DNA of 8,204 bases from an uncultured Propioniciclava sp. Its GTDB lineage: Bacteria; Actinomycetota; Actinomycetes; Propionibacteriales; Propionibacteriaceae. The stretch lies in NCBI GenBank assembly GCA_937872005.1, contig CALMPQ010000179.1, forward strand, positions 1-8,204. Direction: 5' to 3'. The number at the start of each line of letters is the position of its first letter. The stretch's first letter is position 1. The notes under the pieces are model-generated. The model did not search any database and had not been told where the DNA came from. It saw nothing but the letters and a program-made list of their open reading frames with translations. Positions 1-5,491 of this stretch are shown piece after piece. The translations under genes were made by a program, and so were the position numbers.

Positions 1-18
1 CTCGCCGTTGTGCCTCGT

Positions 19-24
19 TAGACT
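19..24 (+). promoter_or_regulatory. Possible -10 element for the TerC gene
   Basis: TAGACT at 19-24 fits the actinobacterial -10 pattern TANNNT. It would place transcription start near base 31, giving a leader of about 33 nt that contains the AAGGGG ribosome binding site. The expected -35 position lies outside the window, so this is a weak, one-element call. Confidence 0.25.
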
Positions 25-63
25 GCAACGACCGTCCTGCTCGTCCGACTGGAAGGGGCACTC

Positions 64-1383
64 ATGCCTGAAGTCTCCACCATGGTGTGGATCCTCACCG
101 CCGTCTTCATCATCGCCCTGCTGCTGTTCGACTTCATCTTCCACGTCCGGAAGGCGCACATCCCGACCATCGCGGAAGCCGCCAAGTGGACGACGATCTA
201 CGTGTCGATCGCAGCCCTGTTCGGCGTCTGGGTGTGGCTGTCGATGGGCCAGAAGTCGGGCATCGAGTACTACGCCGGTTACATCACCGAGCTGAGCCTC
301 TCCGTCGACAACCTGTTCGTCTTCCTGATCATCATGGCCAGCTTCAAGGTGCCGCGGCAGAACCAGCAGCTCGTGCTGATGTTCGGCATCGTGGTGTCGC
401 TGATCTTCCGGACCGGCTTCATCTTCCTGGGCGCCGCCCTGATCAACAGCTTCGCGTGGGTGTTCTACATCTTCGGCCTCATCCTGCTGATCACCGCGGG
501 CAACCTCATCAAGCCCGAGCACGACGAGGAGGACTCCGAGTCCACCGAGGCGAACAACTTCATCATCCGCCTGGCCAAGCGCTTCATGCACACGACCGAC
601 CACTACGACGGCGACAAGCTGTTCACGATGGAGAACGGCAAGAAGGCCATGACCCCGCTGATGCTGGTCATGATCGCCATCGGTGGCACCGACGTCATGT
701 TCGCGCTCGACTCGATCCCCGCCATCTTCGGCCTGACGCAGAACACCTACATCGTGTTCACAGCAGTCGCCTTCTCGCTGCTCGGCCTGCGCCAGCTGTA
801 CTTCCTGATCGACGGCCTGCTCGACCGTCTGATCTACCTCAAGTACGGCCTCGCGATCATCCTCGCCTTCATCGGCGTGAAGCTGATCCTGCACGCCCTC
901 CACGAGAACAACCTGCCGTTCATCAACGGCGGCCAGCACGTGCCGGTCTTCGAGGTCACCACCGAGCTGAGCCTCGGCGTGATCGTCGGCACCCTGATCG
1001 TGGTCATCGTCATGTCGCTGATGTCGCCGCGCGGCAAGGCGCTCACGACGATCAAGAACGCGCGCCGCCACGCGCTGGAGTACCTCGACCAGTCCTTCGA
1101 GGCCGACCCCGACCACCGCGAGAAGCTCTACCGCTCGCTGTTGAAGGAGGAGCAGGGTCTGCTCAACATGGACGAGAAGTACAAGGACGAGATCTTCCGC
1201 GAGCAGGAGCTCCTCAACCTGCTGGACGAGGCCCACGCGACCCACGACCGCTACGTGGACGCCAACCCCGAGCGGTTCGCGACCCACGACCGGCTCCAGG
1301 GCCAGACCAAGCTCGACACCGCCACCTACCGCCGGGCGATGGAGGACCCCGACGCCCTCGAGGGAGCCAACCCCGAGGACTGA
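64..1383 (+). CDS. TerC/Alx-family integral membrane protein with long C-terminal tail
   Basis: This is a polytopic inner-membrane protein of the TerC family, 439 aa, with about eight or nine hydrophobic segments (roughly residues 8-26, 44-60, 80-94, 103-125, 130-148, 198-220, 229-250, 258-280, 302-321). The family signatures are ELSLSVDNLFVF (76-87, with E76, D82 and N83) and GTDVMFALDSIPAIF (208-222, with D210 and D216), the conserved acidic positions thought to handle metal ions. The family is linked to manganese export (Alx/YceF types), tellurite resistance and metalation of exported proteins; which applies here cannot be told. The ATG at 64 has an AAGGGG Shine-Dalgarno at 53-58. Residues about 323-439 form a charged, helix-prone tail with no membrane segment, longer than in typical members. 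A hairpin begins within its stop codon and may link it to the proline dehydrogenase gene. Family assignment is firm; substrate is unknown. Confidence 0.95.
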   Translation: MPEVSTMVWILTAVFIIALLLFDFIFHVRKAHIPTIAEAAKWTTIYVSIAALFGVWVWLSMGQKSGIEYYAGYITELSLSVDNLFVFLIIMASFKVPRQNQQLVLMFGIVVSLIFRTGFIFLGAALINSFAWVFYIFGLILLITAGNLIKPEHDEEDSESTEANNFIIRLAKRFMHTTDHYDGDKLFTMENGKKAMTPLMLVMIAIGGTDVMFALDSIPAIFGLTQNTYIVFTAVAFSLLGLRQLYFLIDGLLDRLIYLKYGLAIILAFIGVKLILHALHENNLPFINGGQHVPVFEVTTELSLGVIVGTLIVVIVMSLMSPRGKALTTIKNARRHALEYLDQSFEADPDHREKLYRSLLKEEQGLLNMDEKYKDEIFREQELLNLLDEAHATHDRYVDANPERFATHDRLQGQTKLDTATYRRAMEDPDALEGANPED

Positions 1384-1460
1384 GCAGAACCCTCCTGACA
1401 GGGATAGATTGAACGGTGCGCGGCGAGTCCGCGCACCGTTCATCTCTGTCAGGAGGGCTC
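1382..1460 (+). promoter_or_regulatory. Long imperfect hairpin between the TerC and proline dehydrogenase genes, sequestering the SD
   Basis: Three arms nest almost without interruption. The inner stem is 13 bp and perfect, 1411-1423 with 1429-1441, closed by a 5-nt loop CGAGT. Beyond a single bulged T (1410), AGAT 1406-1409 pairs with ATCT 1442-1445. Beyond a 4-nt bulge (1402-1405), 12 further bp pair 1390-1401 with 1446-1457. GAGC at 1382-1385 can alternatively pair with GCTC at 1457-1460. The Shine-Dalgarno AGGAGG (1451-1456) of the downstream gene is fully paired with CCTCCT (1391-1396). There is no U tract after it, so a classical intrinsic terminator is less likely than a translational control element, although it could still act as a terminator or RNA end protector. 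The pairing is read directly; the role is inferred. Confidence 0.75.
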
Positions 1461-1461
1461 A

Positions 1462-2385
1462 ATGAAGAACCTGCTGCTCGCGGCCTCCCGCAACACCGCC
1501 GTACGGGACCTGGCCACCCGCATGCCCGTCGTCCGCCGCACCGTCGACCGCTTCGTCCCCGGGGAGGCCGTCGACGACGCCGTGCGCGCGATCCGCGAGA
1601 TCAAGGCGACCGGACGCGTCGCCACCATCGACCACCTCGGCGAGGACACCACGAGCCAGGCGGCCGCGCTGGCCGCGACGGAGGCCAACATCGCCCTCGT
1701 GCGCCGCCTGGCCGACGAGGGGCTCACCGACGTCGCCGAGATCTCCGTCAAGGCCAGCGCGGTCGGGCAGGCGCTGCCCGGCGGCGCCGACCTCGCCCTC
1801 GAGAACGCGGGCCGCATCGTCGCGGCCGCCGCGGAGGCCGGCACCACCGTCACCTTCGACGCCGAGGACCACACCACGCTGGACGGCATGCACGCCTTGG
1901 TGGACGGGTTGCGCCGTGAGTTCCCGGGCACCGGCCTGGTCCTGCAGGCCATGCTGTTCCGCACCGAGGCGGACGCCGCCCGTTACGCCGGGGCGGGCTC
2001 GCGCGTGCGCCTGTGCAAGGGCGCCTACGCCGAGCCGGCCACCGTGGCCCACACCACGCCGGACGCCATCGGCGAGGCCTTTCAACGCTGCCTGAAGACC
2101 TTGGTCCAGGGCGAGGGCTACCCGATGATCGCCACCCACGACCCCAAGATGATCACCGCCTCGCTGGGGCAGTTGCTGCTGGCGGGGCGTGCCCCCGGGT
2201 CGTACGAGTTCCAGATGCTGTACGGCGTGCGCCCCGAGGAGCAGCTGCGGCTGGCCCGCGAGGGGCACCGCGTGCGGGTGTACGTGCCCTACGGCGTGGA
2301 CTGGTACGGGTACTACATGCGCCGGCTCGCCGAGAAGCCGGCCAACCTGGCGCTCCTGGGTCGGGCCCTGATTTCCCGGAGGTGA
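1462..2385 (+). CDS. Monofunctional proline dehydrogenase (FAD-dependent, PRODH)
   Basis: This enzyme oxidises L-proline to 1-pyrroline-5-carboxylate with FAD and passes electrons to the respiratory quinone pool, the first step of proline catabolism. The 307-aa length fits the single-function bacterial PRODH, not the fused PutA. Motifs lie in the expected TIM-barrel order: ISVKAS (94-99, strand lysine K97), VRLCKGAY (182-189), IATHD (223-227), YEFQMLYGVR (248-257), VRVYVPYG (271-278) and YYMRRLAEKPAN (284-295), where the paired arginines R287-R288 are the substrate carboxylate-binding residues of the family. The ATG at 1462 has AGGAGG at 1451-1456, five bases upstream, but that site is base-paired in the preceding hairpin. 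The partner P5C dehydrogenase gene is not in the window, so it must lie elsewhere or be absent. Product identification is firm. Confidence 0.93.
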   Translation: MKNLLLAASRNTAVRDLATRMPVVRRTVDRFVPGEAVDDAVRAIREIKATGRVATIDHLGEDTTSQAAALAATEANIALVRRLADEGLTDVAEISVKASAVGQALPGGADLALENAGRIVAAAAEAGTTVTFDAEDHTTLDGMHALVDGLRREFPGTGLVLQAMLFRTEADAARYAGAGSRVRLCKGAYAEPATVAHTTPDAIGEAFQRCLKTLVQGEGYPMIATHDPKMITASLGQLLLAGRAPGSYEFQMLYGVRPEEQLRLAREGHRVRVYVPYGVDWYGYYMRRLAEKPANLALLGRALISRR

Positions 2386-2386
2386 C

Positions 2387-2417
2387 CCTGAATCTCCTAG
2401 CCACCCCTTGATTCAGG
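2387..2417 (+). terminator. Possible weak terminator hairpin after the proline dehydrogenase gene
   Basis: An 8-bp perfect inverted repeat (CCTGAATC 2387-2394 with GATTCAGG 2410-2417) encloses a 15-nt loop and begins two bases after the proline dehydrogenase stop codon. There is no T run following it and the loop is large, so termination strength is doubtful. Its position, right after one stop and before the ecsC ribosome binding site, is the main support. Confidence 0.3.
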
Positions 2418-2427
2418 ACGCTGGGGT

Positions 2428-2436
2428 AGGGGAAGG
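2428..2436 (+). promoter_or_regulatory. Ribosome binding site of ecsC-like gene, partly self-complementary
   Basis: The purine run that decides the start at 2445 can fold back: GGGGA 2429-2433 pairs with TCCCC 2439-2443 directly before the ATG, and TGGGG 2422-2426 can compete for CCCCA 2441-2445. The SD is therefore at least partly occluded in a free transcript. Short G/C runs pair easily in GC-rich DNA, so this may be chance. Confidence 0.35.
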
Positions 2437-2444
2437 TCTCCCCC

Positions 2445-3155
2445 ATGGGTTTGTTTGACATGTTCCGCCGTGATGAAGACATCGAGATGACGCGTTCGGC
2501 GTTGGACGAGGCGAATGACCCGTCCGGCAACGACGATGCCATCACCGGGTTGATCAAGCAGCTCACGGGGGTGGGCATCGAGGGCGTCAGCCGCTTCGCG
2601 GGTGCGCGGGCGGTGGCCGACAAGGCGCTGGCACGGGCGAACGGCGACGTCGAGGCCGCCGTCGACGCGGTCGTGAAGCAGCACTTGGTGGGCGGGGCGG
2701 CCGGGGGCTTCGTGACGTCGCTGGGCGGTTTCCTGACCATGGTGGTGGCGATCCCGGCCAATGTGTTCGAGTTCTACGTGCAGGCGACCCGCATGACGGC
2801 GGCCATCGCCCACCTGCGTGGCTATGACGTCGCCGACGACCGCATCCGCACCGCCGTGCTGCTGTCGCTGGTCGGGTCCAACTCGGCCGACATCCTGACC
2901 AAGGCCGGTGTCTCGGTCGGCACGAGCGCCGCGCGCAACGTCGCGGGCAAGAACCTGCCGAAGTCCGCGCTCATGGTGATCCAGAAGGCCGTCGGCTTCC
3001 GCATCCTGCGCTCGGTCGGCGAGCGCGTCTTCTCGCGCGTGGGCAAGCTGGTGCCCCTGGTCGGTGGCCTCTTCGGCGCCGGCATCGACCTGGCGATGAT
3101 GAAGCGCATCGCCCACCAGGCCCGCGCCGAGTTCCCCCGCACGCTGGGGGTCTGA
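2445..3155 (+). CDS. EcsC-family protein
   Basis: A 236-aa protein that I recognise as EcsC family from its central block IPANVFEFYVQATRMTAAIA (103-122) followed by HLRGYD (123-128), then RTAVLLSLVG (135-144) and the C-terminal glycine-rich KLVPLVGGLFGAGID (201-215). The name comes from the third gene of the Bacillus ecs ABC-transporter operon, but actinobacterial members are usually solitary and their biochemical role is unknown. Hydrophobic helices near 82-108 and 200-218 suggest membrane association rather than a classical multi-pass protein; there is no signal peptide. The start at 2445 has a purine-rich AGGGGAAGG (2428-2436) at suitable spacing; ATG 2460 (M6) is a weaker alternative. It converges with the minus-strand DUF559-like gene over a large palindrome. 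Family call is good, function open. Confidence 0.85.
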   Translation: MGLFDMFRRDEDIEMTRSALDEANDPSGNDDAITGLIKQLTGVGIEGVSRFAGARAVADKALARANGDVEAAVDAVVKQHLVGGAAGGFVTSLGGFLTMVVAIPANVFEFYVQATRMTAAIAHLRGYDVADDRIRTAVLLSLVGSNSADILTKAGVSVGTSAARNVAGKNLPKSALMVIQKAVGFRILRSVGERVFSRVGKLVPLVGGLFGAGIDLAMMKRIAHQARAEFPRTLGV

Positions 3156-3163
3156 ATTTCCCC

Positions 3164-3233
3164 CTGAGCGCCAGCTCACTCGAAGGAAGTGGCTCGACAT
3201 CACGCCTCCTTCTTCGAGTGAGTGGGCGCTCAG
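3164..3233. terminator. Extended palindrome at the ecsC / DUF559-like convergent junction
   Basis: CTGAGCGCC (3164-3172) pairs with GGCGCTCAG (3225-3233), and inside it, across a 2x2 internal loop, CTCACTCGAAG (3175-3185) pairs with CTTCGAGTGAG (3212-3222). The outer 9-bp arms are unique to this copy; the inner arms belong to the 47-bp repeat. It lies immediately after the ecsC stop (3155) and overlaps the stop codon of the opposing gene (3230-3232), so it is well placed as a bidirectional terminator for two converging transcripts. No strong T tract follows on either strand. Confidence 0.5.
3176..3222 (-). repeat. 47-bp direct repeat, copy 1
   Basis: Identical base for base to the copy at 4219-4265, in the same orientation, 1043 bp away. 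Read on the minus strand it contains AAGGAGG, four bases, then ATG and codons for MSSHFLRV. Arms 3178-3192 and 3205-3219 form an imperfect 15-position stem (two mismatches, one wobble) with the ATG in the 12-nt loop. The short frame opened by this copy runs antisense into ecsC and is unlikely to be a gene. The copy lies just beyond the 3' end of the DUF559-like gene. Confidence 0.9.
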
Positions 3234-4243
3234 TTCAGTTCTGGCCAAGTAGTGCGCTCCTGGGGCCCCGGACACTTGCAACAAGGCCGCGCGGACTCCC
3301 CTCCCCGCCGCTGCAGCGCCGCCCCTACCTGCCAAGCCACCCGACACGGCCGGCCCCGCACGTCGACCGAGCCATACCGAACCGTGGTCTCATCCCGAAA
3401 TGCGTGCTCGTTGTCGCGGTCGAGGTCACGCTGGGTTCGGGTGCGGTGGTAGGTGCCGTCGAGTTCGACGATGAGCCGTTCGCTCCCGTACCTGACATCG
3501 CACCGGTAGTGACCGACCACCCGCGCTTGTCGATCACCCTCGGGCAACCCGTGGGCCCGTTCGACGTCGCGGCGATACACCCACTCGAGATTGCTCTCGA
3601 TCCCCTGCAGGTCGATGGCCACATCCCGCAGCATCTCGCGCTGGGACGCCTTCGGCCGCAGGTCGAGCCTCCGCACCACCTCGGCCAGGGCCACCCGTTT
3701 GAGTCGGGTGGCTTCGGCGAGTAGTTCGACCCAGCCTTCGACGTCGCAACCGGGCGCGACGTCGAGCAGCGCCTCCTCCAGCCGGATCCGAGGCAGCGTT
3801 CCCGTCACGTGGCTCAGGCGGTCCCAGAAGTCTTCCCGAAAGCTCCAGCCCGGGCGTGAGGCACGACGACGCCCAGCCGGGAGCCACACGTCCACCACCG
3901 CAGGCGCCTTGACGATGCCGGCCGCGAACAGCGCCGCGCGACCGCCCAGCGCTGACCCCTCGCCACCCAGCAGGAACCCGGCCCACAACCGCTGTTCGTC
4001 GCCGATCGGCAGCGGGCTCGGCAGGTAGAGGCCCGACGCCGGCACTTGCCAGTCACCCTGGGCCAGGAGGCGACGGATCGGGCCCCGCCCCATCGCCGCG
4101 AGTCCTTGGCTGGATGTGAGCAGGCCGCCCTGGCTGGGCAGCCAGGTCGAGCAGGGCTGAGGGCACATCACGACGGGGACGCATGCCCAGAGGTATAGGC
4201 AGCCCCTGTCACCGCAGGTCACTCGAAGGAAGTGGCTCGACAT
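3230..4243 (-). CDS. AbiEi-like / DUF559-type protein (putative PD-(D/E)xK nuclease fold), N-terminus supplied by a repeat
   Basis: A 337-aa protein of a widespread actinobacterial family combining an AbiEi-like winged-helix N-terminal segment (LLTSSQGLAAMGRGPIRRLL, 41-60, leading into WQVPASGLYLP) with a C-terminal DUF559/Vsr-like domain. The latter shows RRDVERAHGLP (224-234), CDVRYGSERLIVELDGTYHR (248-267, with D249 and E260-x-D262 matching a PD-(D/E)xK core), RDNEHA, then RYGSVDVRGRPC and a Cys-rich end (C300, C321, C322, C324). Function is not established; nuclease activity is inferred from fold only. No AbiEii-type toxin adjoins it. The start chosen, ATG 4243, is the only one with a good SD (AGGAGG 4253-4248) but lies inside the 47-bp repeat; residues 1-8 are repeat-encoded and residues 9-35 do not look like the family. 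ATG 4168 (residue 26, no clear SD) may be the ancestral start. The whole gene sits between two identical repeats. Confidence 0.75.
   Translation of the reverse strand: MSSHFLRVTCGDRGCLYLWACVPVVMCPQPCSTWLPSQGGLLTSSQGLAAMGRGPIRRLLAQGDWQVPASGLYLPSPLPIGDEQRLWAGFLLGGEGSALGGRAALFAAGIVKAPAVVDVWLPAGRRRASRPGWSFREDFWDRLSHVTGTLPRIRLEEALLDVAPGCDVEGWVELLAEATRLKRVALAEVVRRLDLRPKASQREMLRDVAIDLQGIESNLEWVYRRDVERAHGLPEGDRQARVVGHYRCDVRYGSERLIVELDGTYHRTRTQRDLDRDNEHAFRDETTVRYGSVDVRGRPCRVAWQVGAALQRRGGESARPCCKCPGPQERTTWPELN
4192..4197 (-). promoter_or_regulatory. Possible internal -10 (TATACC) downstream of repeat copy 2
   Basis: On the minus strand TATACC (4197-4192) resembles a -10 hexamer, with GTGACC (4222-4217, four of six to TTGACA) 19 bp upstream and overlapping the end of the repeat. 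If used, transcription would start near 4185, downstream of the repeat's ATG, and translation would need an inner start such as ATG 4168. This would leave the repeat as upstream baggage. Spacing is long and the call is tentative. Confidence 0.2.
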
Positions 4244-4265
4244 CACGCCTCCTTCTTCGAGTGAG
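4219..4265 (-). repeat. 47-bp direct repeat, copy 2, carrying RBS and start codon
   Basis: Exact duplicate of 3176-3222. It fills the gap between the metB stop codon (4268-4270) and the DUF559-like gene and overlaps the start of the latter. On the minus strand SD AGGAGG (4253-4248) pairs with CCACTT (4235-4230) in the stem formed by 4221-4235 and 4248-4262, and the ATG (4243-4241) is in the loop, so the initiation region is predicted to be structured. It could also serve as a weak terminator or processing site behind metB. Unlike copy 1, the sequence outside the repeat does not extend the palindrome. Confidence 0.9.
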
Positions 4266-4267
4266 CG

Positions 4268-5443
4268 TCAGCTCACAGCACCGGCGCGGTCCAGGCCTGC
4301 CATCAGGTCAGCCACGAGATCAGCAGGGTCCTCGATGCCCACGCTGAGTCGCACGAGACCGGGGCGCAGCCCGGCGGTCTCCTGGACCTCGGGCGGCATC
4401 GCCGCGTGGGTCATCGACCCCGGGTGGCAGACCAGCGACTCGACGCCACCGAGTGACTCGGCCAACGAGAAGTGCTTGAGGCCCTCCACGAACGCCGCGA
4501 CCCCGGCCTCTCCCCCGGCCACCTCGAGCGACACGATCGCGCCGAAGCCGTCCATCTGACGCGACGCGAGCTCGTGACCGGGGTGCGTGGGCAGTCCCGG
4601 GTAGAGCACCCGCTCCACCGCCGCGTGCCCCGACAGGGCCGCCACGACCGCGGCCGCGTTCTCCTGGTGCGCCGCCATCCGGACCCCCAACGTGCGCAGT
4701 CCGCGCAGCGTCAGGTAGCTGTCGAACGCGCCTCCGGTGACGCCGAGGCAGTTCGCCCACCAGGCCATCTGCTCCGCCATCTCACTCGTCGCCGAGCAGA
4801 CCACGCCCCCGATCACGTCGGAGTGCCCGTTCAGGTACTTCGTCGATGACTGCACGACAGCGTCCGCCCCGAAGGCGATCGGACGCTGCAGCACCGGCGA
4901 GCAGAAGGTGTTGTCGGCCACCATCAGGCCCCCGTCGGCATGGGCGGCCGACGCCAGCGCAGCCAGGTCACTGATCGCCAGCAGGGGGTTCGAGGGGGTC
5001 TCCACCCACGTCAGCGCGGGCGATAGGGAGCGTACGCGGGCAGGGGCGTCCGGGGCCGCGAGGTCGATGAGGTGCAAGGTGAAGCCCACGCGCCGACTGA
5101 GCGCGTCGAGCAGGCGCCACGTGCCGCCGTAGGCGTCGTGCGGCGCGACCACCACGTCGCCCGGCCCGACCAGCGCCATCAGGGCCGTCGTGATCGCGCC
5201 CATGCCGGACGCCGTGACCACGGCCCCGGCAGCGCCGTCCAACTCGGCGAGCGCCCCCGCGAGGTGCGACCGGGTCGGGTTGCCGGAGCGCGAGTAGTCG
5301 AACGACCCCGGCGCGCGCAATCCGGAGAAGCGGTAGTTCGTCGACAGGTAGATCGGCGGGACGACGGCACCCTCGGCCGTGTCTGCGTCGATGCCCGCCC
5401 GGACGGCTGCGGTGCGCCACGTTCGTTCCACCCGCCCGATCAT
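4268..5443 (-). CDS. metB: Cystathionine gamma-synthase (PLP-dependent, Cys/Met metabolism family)
   Basis: This enzyme condenses an O-acylhomoserine with cysteine to form cystathionine, the trans-sulfuration route to methionine. The 391-aa protein follows E. coli MetB closely from memory: PPIYLSTNYRF (29-39), YSRSGNPTR (50-58, Tyr and Arg that hold the PLP phosphate of the neighbouring subunit), APHDAYGGTWRLLD (100-113), VETPSNPL (147-154), VADNTF (175-180), SSTKYLNGHSDVIGG (199-213, K202 the PLP Schiff-base lysine), WWANCLGVTGGAFDSYLTLRG (228-248) and FSLAESLGGVESLVCHPGSMTH (325-346). MetB is favoured over cystathionine gamma-lyase or O-acetylhomoserine sulfhydrylase on these blocks, though substrate choice in this family is hard to fix by sequence. 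The ATG at 5443 lacks a good SD; GTG 5431 gives 387 aa aligned with the E. coli start and follows a TATGAT box, so it may be the real start. It is divergent from the CBS-domain gene. Confidence 0.92.
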   Translation of the reverse strand: MIGRVERTWRTAAVRAGIDADTAEGAVVPPIYLSTNYRFSGLRAPGSFDYSRSGNPTRSHLAGALAELDGAAGAVVTASGMGAITTALMALVGPGDVVVAPHDAYGGTWRLLDALSRRVGFTLHLIDLAAPDAPARVRSLSPALTWVETPSNPLLAISDLAALASAAHADGGLMVADNTFCSPVLQRPIAFGADAVVQSSTKYLNGHSDVIGGVVCSATSEMAEQMAWWANCLGVTGGAFDSYLTLRGLRTLGVRMAAHQENAAAVVAALSGHAAVERVLYPGLPTHPGHELASRQMDGFGAIVSLEVAGGEAGVAAFVEGLKHFSLAESLGGVESLVCHPGSMTHAAMPPEVQETAGLRPGLVRLSVGIEDPADLVADLMAGLDRAGAVS

Positions 5444-5444
5444 A
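5439..5444 (-). promoter_or_regulatory. Candidate -10 box TATGAT for leaderless metB
   Basis: TATGAT (5444-5439, minus strand) differs from TATAAT at one base and ends seven bases before GTG 5431. That spacing would put the first transcribed base at the GTG, a leaderless arrangement common in actinobacteria. It overlaps the alternative ATG 5443, so the two start models exclude one another. No good -35 is visible, which is usual for such promoters. Confidence 0.45.
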
Positions 5445-5479
5445 GGCCGCGCCTCTGGCGTGGCACGTCCGGTTCCGGG

Positions 5480-5485
5480 TACCGT
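5480..5485 (+). promoter_or_regulatory. Candidate -10 box TACCGT for leaderless CBS-domain gene
   Basis: TACCGT fits TANNNT and ends six bases before the ATG at 5492, which has no purine-rich SD in front of it. This spacing suits a leaderless transcript. Together with the metB box it would make 5444-5491 a compact back-to-back promoter region. Confidence 0.45.
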
Positions 5486-5491
5486 CCGGGC

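Noticed and set aside
1..63. yybP-ykoY manganese riboswitch upstream of the TerC gene; also a CGTTG/CAACG inverted repeat at 6-10 and 26-30
   Set aside because: Only 63 bases are visible, too few for the riboswitch, and no conserved core is seen. The 5-bp inverted repeat with a 15-nt loop is too weak to call.
1459..2268. Minus-strand frame opposite proline dehydrogenase, and the plus-strand frame at 87-1412 inside terC
   Set aside because: Both are frame shadows of well-supported genes, with low-complexity composition and no recognisable motifs.
2397..3347. Long minus-strand open frame (316 codons) opposite the ecsC-like gene, including an MSSHFLRV start from repeat copy 1
   Set aside because: Its composition (His/Arg/Asp/Gly-rich) is typical of an antisense shadow in GC-rich DNA, it matches no family I know, and the plus strand encodes a clear EcsC protein. 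The MSSHFLRV segment is simply the repeat.
3230..4243. AbiE-type type IV toxin-antitoxin system
   Set aside because: The AbiEi-like domain is present but no AbiEii nucleotidyltransferase-type toxin adjoins; neighbours are metB and ecsC. Stand-alone AbiEi/DUF559 proteins are common in actinobacteria.
3176..4265. CRISPR array or insertion sequence
   Set aside because: There are only two repeats, 1 kb apart with a gene between them, and no spacer periodicity, cas gene or transposase. The repeats are direct, not terminal inverted repeats of the 1-kb unit.
5072..5491. 140-codon upstream extension of the CBS-domain frame
   Set aside because: It is entirely antisense to metB, looks like a GC shadow, and CBS homology starts at ATG 5492.
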